In this document: positions 55,312-64,000 of the stretch, piece by piece
How positions within the stretch are numbered: the stretch's first letter is position 1
Layout: the number at the start of each line of letters is the position of its first letter
Origin: Okapia johnstoni
Lineage: Eukaryota; Chordata; Mammalia; Artiodactyla; Giraffidae
Assembly (NCBI GenBank): GCA_024291935.2
Contig: JAGTYA010000025.1
Location: forward strand, 6,407,501 to 6,471,500
Length of the DNA stretch: 64,000 nucleotides
Direction: 5' to 3'
The notes under the pieces: model-generated
The model's input: the letters and a program-made list of their open reading frames with translations, nothing else
What the model was told of the DNA's origin: nothing
Databases searched by the model: none
Made by a program: the position numbers and the translations under genes

Positions 55312-56232
55312 ATGAAAAGACAGAGAAATACCCAGCAGGTAAAGGAACAGGATAAATGCCCTCCAAACTAAACAAAAGAGAAAGAGATAGGGAATCTACC
55401 TAATAAAGAATTCCAAATAATGATAGTGAAAATGATCCAAAATCTTGAAAACAAATTGGAGTTACAGATAAATAACCTGGAAATAAGGATTGAGAAGATT
55501 CAAGAAAGGTTTAACAAGGATTTAGAAGAAATAAAAAAGAGTCAATATATAATGAATAATGCAATAAATGAGATCAAAAACACTCTGGAGGGAACCAACA
55601 GTAGAATAATGGAAGCAGAAGATAGGGTAAGTGAGGTTAAAGATAGAATGATAGGAACAAATGAAACAGAGAGGAAAAAAGAAAAAAGAATTAAAAGAAG
55701 TGAGGACAACCTCAGAGACCTCTGGGACAATGTTAAACACACCAACATTTGAATCATAGGAGTCCCAGAAAAAGAAGACAAAAAGACAGACCATGAGAAA
55801 ATACTCGAGGAGATAACAGGTGAAAAATTCCCTAAAATGGGGAAGGAAATAATCACCCAAGTCCAAGAAACCCAGAGAGTCCCAAACAGGATAAACCCAA
55901 GGTGAAACACCCCAAGACACATATTAATCAAATTAACAAAGATCAAACACAAAAAACAAATATTAAAAGCAGCAGGGAAAAACAACAAATAACACACAAG
56001 GGGATTCCCATAAGGATAACAGCTGATCTTTCAACAGAAACTCTTCAAGCCAGAAGGGAATGGCAGGACATACTTAACATGATGAAAGAAAATAATCTAC
56101 AGATTACTGTACCCAGCAAAGATCTCATTCAAATATGAAGGAGAAATCAAAAGCTTTACAGACAAGCAAAAGCTGAGAGAATTCAGCACCACCAAACCAG
56201 CTTTCCAACAAATGCTAAAAGATCTTCTTTAG
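55312..56232 (+). pseudogene. L1 ORF1 (RNA-binding chaperone), broken
   Basis: ATG at 55312 ('MKRQRNTQQVKEQ'), stopped within 20 codons. The coiled-coil part is open at 55420-55752 ('LENKLELQINNLEIRIEKIQ'). The RRM and C-terminal domain follow in shifted frames, including 'ITADLSTETLQARREWQDIL' at 56020-56080, and the ORF ends 'KDLL' at 56232. In active L1 this protein trimerises and binds L1 RNA. Confidence 0.88.
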
Positions 56233-56283
56233 ACAGGAAACATAGAAAGGGTGTATAAACACGAACTCAAAACAACAAAGTAA

Positions 56284-59200
56284 ATGGCAACAGGATCATA
56301 CTTATCAATAATTACCTTAAATGTAAATGGGTTGAATGCCCCAACCAAAAGACAAAGACTCGCTGAATGGATACAAAAACAAGACCCCTATATATGTTGT
56401 CTACAAGAGACCCACCTCGAAACAAAGCACACATACAGACTGAAAGTGAAGGGCTGGAAAAAGATATTTCATGCAAATAGAGACCAAAAGAAAGCAGGAG
56501 TAGCAATACTCGTATCAGATAAAATAGACTTTAAAACAAAGGCTGTGAAAAGAGACAAAGATGGACACTACATAATGATCAAAGGATCAATACAAGAAGA
56601 AGATGTAACAATTATAAATATATATGCACCTGACATAGGAGCACCACAATATGTAAGGCAATTGCTAACAAGTATGAAAGGGGAAATTAACAATAACACA
56701 ATAATAGTAGGAGACTTTAATACCCCACTCACACCTATGGATAGATCAACTAAACAAAAAATTAACAAGGAAACACAAACTTTAAATGATACAATAGACC
56801 AGTTAGACCTAATTGATATCTATGACCTAATTGATATCTATAGGACATTTCACCCCGAAACAATGAATTTCACCTTTTTCTCAAGCGCACACGGAACCAT
56901 CTCCAGAATAGATCACATCCTGGGCCATAAATCTAGCCTTGGTAAATTAAAAAAAACTGAAATCATTCCAAGCATCTTTTCTGACCACAATGCAGTAAGA
57001 TTAGATGTCAATTACAGGAGAAAAACAATTAAAAACTCAAACATATGGAGGCTGAACAACACACTGCGGAATAACCAACAAATCACAGAAGAAATCAAAA
57101 AAGAAATCAAAATATGCATAGAAACGAACAAAAATGAAAACACAACAACCCAAAACCTATGGGACACTGTAAAAGCAGTGCTAACGGGAAGATTCATAGC
57201 AATATAGGCTCACCTCAAGAAACAAGAAAAAAGCCAAATAAATAACCTAAACTCTACACCTACTAAAGCAAGTAGAAAAGGAAGAAATGAAGAGCCCCAG
57301 GGTTAGTAGAAGTAAAGAAATCTTAAAAATTAGGGCAGAAATACATGCAAAAGAAACAAAAGAGACCATAGCAAAAATCAACAAAGCCAAAAGCTGGTTT
57401 CTTTGAGAAGATAAATAAAATTGACAAGCCATTAGCCAGACTCATCAAGAAACAAAGGGAGAAGAATCAAATCAACAAAATTAGAAATGAAAACGGAGAG
57501 ATCACAACAGACAACACAAAGGAATACAAAGGATCGTAAGAGACTATTATCAGCAACTATATGCAAATAAAATGAACAACTTGGAAGAAATGGATAAATT
57601 CTTAGAAAAGTATGACTTCCCAAAACTGAACCAGGAAGAAATAGAATATCTCAACAGACCCATCACAAGCACGGAAATTGAAACTGTAATCAGAAATCTT
57701 CTGGCAAACAAAAGCCCAGGACCAGATGTCTTCACAGCTGAATTCTACCAAAAATTTAGTGAAGAGCTAACACCTATCCTACTCAAACTCTTCCAGAAAA
57801 CTGCAGAAGAAGGTAAACTTCCAAAACTCATTCTATGAGGCCACCATCACCCTAATACCAAAACCTGACAAAGATGCCACAAAAAAAGAAAACTACAGGC
57901 CAATATCACTGATGAATATAGATGCAAAAATCCTTAACAAAATCCTAGCAAACAGAATCCAACAACATATTAAAAGGATCATACATCATGACCAAGTGGG
58001 CTTTATCCCAGGGATGCAAGGATTCTTCAGTATCCACAAATCACTCAATGTAATACACCACATTAACAAATTGAAAAATAAAAACCATATGATTATTTCA
58101 ATGATGCAGAGAAAGTCTTTGACAAAATTCAACATCCATTTATGATAAAAACCCTCCAAAAATCAGGAATAGAAGGAACATACCTCAACATAATAGATGC
58201 TATATATGACAAACCCACAGCAAACATTATCCTAAATGGCGAAAAATTGAAAGCATTTCCCCTAAAGTCAGGAAGAAGACAAGGGTGCCCACTCTTACCA
58301 CTACTATTCAACATAGTTTTGGAAGTTTTAGCCACAGCAATCAGAGGAGAAAAAGAAATAAAAGGAATCCAGATTGGAAAAGAAGAAGTAAAACTCTCAC
58401 TGTTTGCAGATGACATGATCCTCTACATAGAAAACCCTAAAGACTCCACCAGAAAATTACTAGAGCTAATCAATGAATACAGTAAAGTTGCAGGACATAA
58501 AATCAACACACAAAAATCCCTTGCATTCCTATACACTAACAATGAGAAAACAGAAAGAGAAATTAAGGAAACAATACCATTCACCATTGCAATGAAAAGA
58601 ACAAAATACTTAGAAATATATCTACCTAAAGAAACAAAAGGCCTATATACAGAAAACTATAAAACACTGGTGAAAGAAATAAAAGAGGGCACAAATAGAT
58701 GGAGAAATATACCGAGTTCATGGATTGGAAGAATCAATATAGTGAAAATGAGTATACTACCCAAAGCAATCTATAGATTCAATGAAATCCCTATCAAGCT
58801 ACCAACGCTATTTTTCAGAGAACTAGAACAAATAATTTCACAATTTGTATGGAAATACAAAAAACCTTGAATAGCCAAAGCAATCTTGAGAAAGAAGAAT
58901 GGAACTGGAGGAATCAACCTGCCTGACTTCAGGCTCTACTACAAAGCCAGTCATCAATACAGTATGGTACTGGCACAAGGACAGAAATATAGATCAATGG
59001 AACAAAATAGAAAGCCCAGAGATAAATCCACGCACCTACGGACACCTTATCTGTGACAAAGGAGGCAAGAATATACAATGGAGAAAAGACAATCTGTTTA
59101 ACAAGTTGTGCGGGGAAAATTGGTCAACCACTTGTAAAAGAATGAAACTAGAAAAATTTCTAACACCATACACAAAAATAAACTCAAAATGGATTAAAGA

Positions 59201-60121
59201 TCTAAACATAAGACCAGAAACTATAAAACTCCTAGGGGAAATATAGGCAAAACACTCTCTGACATAAACCACAGTAGGATCCTCTATGACACACCTCTCA
59301 GAATATTGGAAATAAAAGCAAAAATAAACAAATAGGACCTAATTAAAATTAAAAGCTTCTGCACCACAAAGGAAACTATAAGCAAGGTGAAAAGACAGCC
59401 TTCGGAATGGGAGAAAATAATAGCAAATGAATCAACGGACAAAGAATTAATCTCAAAAATATACAAGCAACTCCTGCAGCTCAATTCCAGAAAAATAAAC
59501 GACCCAATCAAAAAATGGGCCAAAGAACTAAACAGACATTTCTCCAAAGAAGACATAAAGATGGCTAACAAACACATGAAAAGATGCTCATCACTCATTA
59601 TCAGAGAAATGCAAATCAAAACCACAATGAGGTACCATTACACACCAGTCAGAATGGCTGCTATCCAAAAGTCTACAAACAATAAATGCTGGAGAGGGTG
59701 TGGAGAAAAGGGAGCCCTCTTACACTGTTGGTGGGAATGCAAACTAGTACAGCCACTATGGAGAACAGTGTAGAGATTCCTTAAAAAACTGGGAATAGAA
59801 CTGCCATATGACCCAGCAATCCCACTGCTGGGCATACACACTGAGGAAACCAGAATTGAAAGAGATGCATGTACCCCAATGTTCACCGCAGCACTGTTTA
59901 CAATAGCCAGGACATGGAAGCAACCTAGATGTCCATCAGCAGACGAATGGATAAGGAAGCTGTGGTACATATACACAATGGAATATTACTCAGCCATTAA
60001 AAAGAATACATTCGAATCAGTTCTAATGAGGTGGATGAAACTGGAGCCTATTATACAGAGTGAAGTAAGCCAGAAAGAAAAACACCAATACAGTATGCTA
60101 ACGCATATATATGGAATTTAG
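56284..60121 (+). pseudogene. L1 ORF2 (endonuclease and reverse transcriptase), broken
   Basis: The endonuclease domain is intact to codon 307 (56284-57207): 'NVNGLNAPTKRQRLAEW', 'CLQETHL' (catalytic Glu), 'VGDFNTPL', 'SRIDHILGH' and 'SDHNAVRLD'. A stop follows at 57205-57207. The RT domain continues in several frames, with the catalytic 'FADDMILY' near 58405 in an open block at 58142-58870. The C-terminal Cys-rich end is at 59387-59773 ('[20 protein letters not shown]'), and it finishes 'HIYGI' at 60121. At least four frame breaks. Confidence 0.92.
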
Positions 60122-60480
60122 TAAATTGGTAAAGATAACCCTGTATGTGAGACAGCAAAAGAGACTCAGATGTATAGAACTATATTTTGGACTCTATGGG
60201 AGAGGGTGAGGGCAGGGATAATATGGGAGAATGGCACTGAAGCATGTAAATTATCATATGTGAAACGAATCACCAGTCCATGTTCGATGCATGATACAGG
60301 GTGCCTGGGGCTGGTGCACTGGGATGACCCAGAGGGATGGGATGAGGAGGGAGGTGGGAGGGGGGTTCTGGAAGGGGAACACATGTACACCCATGGCGGA
60401 TTCATGTCAATGTATGGCAAAACCACTACAATATTGTAAAGTAAAAAAATAGATAAATTAAAAAAAAAAAAGAGGATATA

Positions 60481-60694
60481 ACATTTGTAAACATTTACAC
60501 ACTCAACACAGGAGAACCAAAATATATAAAGCAAATATTAACAGACTTGAAGGGAGATATAGGCAGCAATACAGCTAACAGTAGGGTTATGTCAATGGCT
60601 AGATCATCCAGACAGAAAATGGCCTTACAGGACACATGAGACCAGAGGAACCTTGCAGAGATATAGAGAATGTTCCACCCAAAGCAGCAGGATA
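60481..60694 (+). mobile_element. old L1, segment 3 (endonuclease region)
   Basis: Continues the old L1 directly after the younger insertion: 'acatttgtaaacatttacac' and 'aaagcaaatattaacagact'. Confidence 0.8.
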
Positions 60695-61454
60695 CAGGCA
60701 TGTCTCACTTTATTGTATCTTGTTTCACTGTGCTTAATACTTACGATGCTGCTGCTGCTAAGTCGCTTCAGTCGTGTCCGACTCTGTGCAACCCCACAGA
60801 CGGCAGCCCACCAGGCTCCGCCGTCCCCGGGATTCTCCAGGCAAGAATACTGGAGTGGGTTGCCATTTCCTTCTCCAGTGCATGAAAGGGAAAAGTGAAA
60901 GTGAAGTCGCTCAGTCGTGTCCGACTATTAGCGACCCCATGGACTGAAGCCTACCAGGCTCCTCCGTCCATGGGATCTTCCAGGCGAGAGTACTGGAGTG
61001 GGGTGCCATTGCCTTCTCCGTGAGTTCTTCACAAACTGAAGGCTGTGGCAACCCTAAGCAGAGCAATTCAATTGGCACCATTTTTCCAATAGCATTTACT
61101 CACTTCCCATCTATGTGTCACACTTTGGTAATTCTTGCAATATTTCAAACTTTTCATTATTACATCAGTCTTGGTGATCTGTGCTGAGTGATCTTTGATG
61201 TTACTAATGCTAATGTTATTTATGACTTGCTAAAGGCTCATATGATGGTTAGCTTTTTTAGCAATGAAGTGTTTTTTAAAGTATACATTGTTTTAGACAT
61301 AATGCTATTATTGCATACTTAGCAGACTAGTATAGTTTACATATAACTTTTATGTGCACTGGGAATCTAAAAATTCATGTGACTCCTTTATTGTGTTATT
61401 TGCTTTATTGTCGTGGTCTGGAACCAAACCCACACTATCTCTGTGGTATGCCTG
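60695..61454 (+). mobile_element. Tigger1-like (pogo/Tc1) DNA transposon remnant
   Basis: Inverted ends 'caggcatgtctcactttatt' and '..ctctgtggtatgcctg'. The body includes 'ctgtggcaaccctaagcaga', 'ggtaattcttgcaatatttc' and 'ggtctggaaccaaaccc', typical of Tigger1-type elements. GATA is seen on both sides, consistent with a TA target. It is internally deleted (no transposase) and split by a Bov-A2. Confidence 0.8.
60748..61020 (-). mobile_element. Bov-A2 SINE nested in Tigger1-like element
   Basis: 'gctgctgctgctaagtcgct' to 'tggggtgccattgccttctc', both halves present. Confidence 0.92.
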
Positions 61455-61540
61455 GATACAGTCTTCTCAAGTGCACATGGAACACTACCCAGGACAGATC
61501 TTATGTTAGGCCACAAAAAAGTTTTAATAAATTCAAGATA
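61455..61540 (+). mobile_element. old L1, segment 4
   Basis: 'cagtcttctcaagtgcacat' and 'gttaggccacaaaaaagttt': the endonuclease region resumes after the Tigger1-like element and ends where BovB begins. Confidence 0.75.
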
Positions 61541-61840
61541 ACTGAAGTCCAGGAGTCTCCGGTGGAGGCATGGGTTGACAGTGGCCTGCCGTGGGGTCAG
61601 GGGCACTGAATACAACAGTGCTGGCATAAGTCCTTTTGAAGGAGGTTGCCATTATCACCACTGTTTGTCACCACAGTTTGGCCTCAGTCCAAACAACAGG
61701 GAGGGAATACAGCCCCACTCATCAACAGAAAACTGGATTAAAGATACACTGAGCACAGTCCTACCCATCAGAACTAGACCCAGATTCCCCCACAGCCAGT
61801 CCCTCCCATCAGGAAGCTTCCACAAGCCTCTTATCCTTAT

Positions 61841-61984
61841 CCATCAGAAGGGAGACAGAATGAAAACCACAATCACAGAAAACTAACCAAACTGATCACA
61901 AAGATGACAAGGCCATCAGAAGGGAGACAGAATGAAAACCACAATCACAGAAAACTAACCAAACTGATCACAAAGATGACAGCC
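61841..61984 (+). repeat. 72-bp tandem duplication in BovB 5' region
   Basis: Copies at 61841-61912 and 61913-61984 are identical for the first 69 bases and differ only in the last three. Confidence 0.9.
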
Positions 61985-62009
61985 TCGTCTAACTCAATGA
62001 AACTATGAG

Positions 62010-62088
62010 CCATGCTGTGTAGGGCTGCCCAAAACAGACAGGTCATAATGGGAGTTCTGACAAAATGTGATAGACTGGAGAAGGTAAT
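62010..62088 (+). repeat. source of 79-bp exact repeat within BovB
   Basis: 'ccatgctgtgtagggctgcc' to 'ctggagaaggtaat'. The same 79 bases recur at 63699-63777. Confidence 0.9.
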
Positions 62089-63698
62089 GGCAAACCACTT
62101 CAGTATCCTTGCCTTGCGAACCCCATGAATAGAATAAAAGGCAAAAAGATTTGACACTGAAAGATGAACTCCCCAGGTCAGTAGGTGCCCAATATACTAC
62201 TGGAGAAGAGTGGAGAAATAGCTCCAGAAAGAATGAAGAGACCAAGTCAAAACGAAAACAACGCCCAGTTGTGGATGTGACTGGTGATGGAAGTAAAGTC
62301 CAATGCTGTAAAGAACAATATTGCATAGAACCTGGAATATTAGGTCCATAAATCAAGGTCAATTGGAAGTCATCAAACAGAAGATGACAAGAGTGACCAC
62401 TGACATTTTACGAATCAGTGAACTGAAATGGACTGGAATGGGCAAATTTAATTCAGATGACCATTATACTTACTACTGTGGACAAGGATCCCCTAGAAGC
62501 AATGGAGTAGCCCTCACAGTCAACAAAGGAGTCTGAAATGAAGTACTTGGGTGCAATCTCAAAAATGACAGAATGATCTCTGTTCATTTCCAAGGCAAAC
62601 CATTCAGTATCACAATAATCCAAGTCTATGCTCCAACCACTAATGCTGAAGAAGCTGAAGTTGAACAGTTCTATGATGACCTACAAGACCTTCTAGAAAA
62701 GATGTCCTTTTCATCATAGGGGACGGGAATGCAAAAGTAGGAAGTCAAGAGATACCTGGAGTAACAGGCAAGTTTGGCCTTGAAGTACAAAATGAAGCAG
62801 GGCAAAGGCTACAGAGTTTTGCCAAGAGAATGCACTGGTCATGGCAAACACCCTCTTCCAACAGCACAAGAGATAACTCTACACATGGACATCACCAGAT
62901 GGTCAATACCAAAATCAGATTGATTATATTCTTTGCAGCCAAAGATGGAGAAGCTCTCTATACTCAGCAAAAACAAGACCGGGAGCTGAATGTGGCTCAG
63001 ATCATGAACTCTTGATTGCAAAATTCCGGCTTAACTTCAAGAAAGTTAAGCTAGACCATTCAGGTATGACCTAAATCAAATCCCTTATGATTATACAGTG
63101 GAAGTGACAAATAGATTCAAGGGATTAGATCTGACAGATAAGAGTACCTGAAGAACTATGGATGGAGGTTCGTGACACTGTATAGGAGGCAGTGATCAAA
63201 ATCATCCCCAAGAAAAAGAAAAGCAAAACGGCAAAATGGTTGTCTAAGGAGGCCTTACAAAAGCTGAGAAAAGTAGAGAAGTGAAAGGGAAAGGAGAAAA
63301 GGAAAGATGCCCATCTGAATGCAGAGTTCCAAAGAACAGCATGGAGAAATAAGAAAACCTTCCTAAGTGAACAATGCAAAGAAATAGAGGAAAACAATAG
63401 AATGGGAAAGACTAGAGATCTCTTCAAGAAAATTCAAAATACCAAAGGAAAATTTCATGCAAAGATGGGCACAGTTAAGGACAGAAACAGTATGGACCTA
63501 ACAGAAGCAGAATATATTAAGAAGAGGAGGCAAGAATACACAAGAACTAAACCAAAAAGATCTTAATGACCCAGATAACCATGATGGTGTGATCACTCAC
63601 ATAGAGCCAGACATCCTGGAGTGTGAAGTCAAGTGGGCCTTAGGAATCATCACTACGAACAAAGCTAGTGGAGGTGATGGAATTCCAGCTGAGCTATT

Positions 63699-63777
63699 CC
63701 ATGCTGTGTAGGGCTGCCCAAAACAGACAGGTCATAATGGGAGTTCTGACAAAATGTGATAGACTGGAGAAGGTAAT
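63699..63777 (+). repeat. 79-bp exact copy of BovB 5' sequence inside its RT region
   Basis: Inserted between 'gctgagctatt' and 'cctaaaagatgatgctgtg', where BovB RT normally reads on without it. It is base-for-base the same as 62010-62088 and disrupts the frame. Confidence 0.9.
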
Positions 63778-64000
63778 CCTAAAAGATGATGCTGTGAAAA
63801 GTGCTGCACTCAATATGCCAGCAAAGTTGGAAAACTCAGCAGTGGCCACAGGACTGGAAAAGGTCCGTTTTCATTCCAATCCCAAAGAAAGGCAATGCCA
63901 AAGAATGTTCAAACTATCGCACAATTGCACTCATCTCACATGCTATCAAAGTAATGCTCAAAATTCTCCAAGCCAGACTTCAACAGTATACAAAATGAGA

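Larger units (their letters stand above)
52559..60470 (+). mobile_element. near full-length ruminant L1 (7.9 kb), inactivated
   Basis: Starts 'ggaggcggtcctaagatggc', the start I associate with ruminant full-length L1, and ends in an A-tail near 60470. It is flanked by a 13-bp target duplication 'aaaagaggatata' at 52546-52558 and 60468-60480. Long 5' UTR to 55311, ORF1 at 55312-56232, ORF2 at 56284-60121, 3' UTR to the tail. Both ORFs carry stops or frameshifts, so it is not mobile itself. Confidence 0.92.
61545..64000 (+). mobile_element. BovB LINE, 5' region to RT, runs off right edge
   Basis: A BovB (RTE) with 5' region, AP-endonuclease and the start of RT, in sense on plus. Endonuclease pieces: 'ISELKWTGMGKFNSDDHYTY' (62440-62480), 'QVYAPT' near 62620, 'GDGNAKVGSQE' near 62725 (Gly where Trp/Phe is usual), 'RSDHEL'-type region near 63000. 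RT start: 'NKASGGDGIPAELF' near 63660. Frames are broken by several indels. It holds a 72-bp tandem repeat (61841-61984) and a 79-bp transposed self-copy (63699-63777). Confidence 0.88.

Noticed and set aside
55522..55997. minus open frames of 130-150 codons, hydrophobic
   Set aside because: They are antisense to L1 ORF1 and arise from A-rich coding sequence read in reverse.

Overview
This is a nuclear genomic window from a ruminant (Pecora). Bov-A2 and Bov-tA SINEs, CHR-type tRNA SINEs, BovB (RTE) and ruminant L1 copies make up much of it. Two vertebrate genes can be read exon by exon, both on the minus strand and in the order known around human 3p25: GHRL (ghrelin/obestatin, complete, 5 exons, about 19.58-24.11 kb) and the last four coding exons of SEC13 (35.6-48.7 kb; its 5' exons lie beyond the right edge). 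The ghrelin peptide differs from the Bos taurus peptide as I recall it, so the source is probably not taurine cattle; I cannot name the species.

Layout. 0-6.8 kb: no gene seen; SINEs, a BovB 3' end, an LTR-like insertion. 6.8-15.0 kb: three decayed copies of the first coding exon of TATDN2 (the left neighbour of GHRL in human), two of them inside a ~3.25-kb tandem duplication whose junction shows microhomology. No TatD catalytic exon is present. 15.0-19.5 kb: an L1 ORF2 fragment, SINEs and single-copy spacer. 19.58-24.15 kb: GHRL with TATA box, five exons and poly(A) signal. 24.2-29.7 kb: spacer with a BovB/Bov-A fragment, SINEs and one exon-like C2HC segment. 29.7-35.1 kb: array 1, tandem ~1.6-kb units containing L1 3'-end sequence, L1 sense on minus. 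35.6-36.04 kb: SEC13 terminal exon. 37.5-45.3 kb: array 2, the same kind of unit in the opposite orientation. 46.1-48.7 kb: three more SEC13 exons. 48.7-64 kb: SEC13 intron filled with nested transposons: an old L1 split by a Bov-tA, by a 7.9-kb near full-length younger L1, and by a Tigger1-like element that itself holds a Bov-A2; then a BovB running off the right edge.

The most interesting signals. (1) The SEC13 last exon sits between two oppositely oriented repeat arrays whose units carry CTCF-consensus-like motifs: forward in the left array and reverse in the right one, a convergent arrangement. (2) A BovB insertion landed exactly on a SEC13 splice donor, leaving an 11-bp target duplication that copies the exon-intron junction. 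(3) The TATDN2 first coding exon has been tandemly copied and then lost. (4) A BovB copy carries an exact 79-bp transposed piece of its own 5' part inside its reverse transcriptase. No operons, CRISPR arrays, tRNA or rRNA genes were seen.
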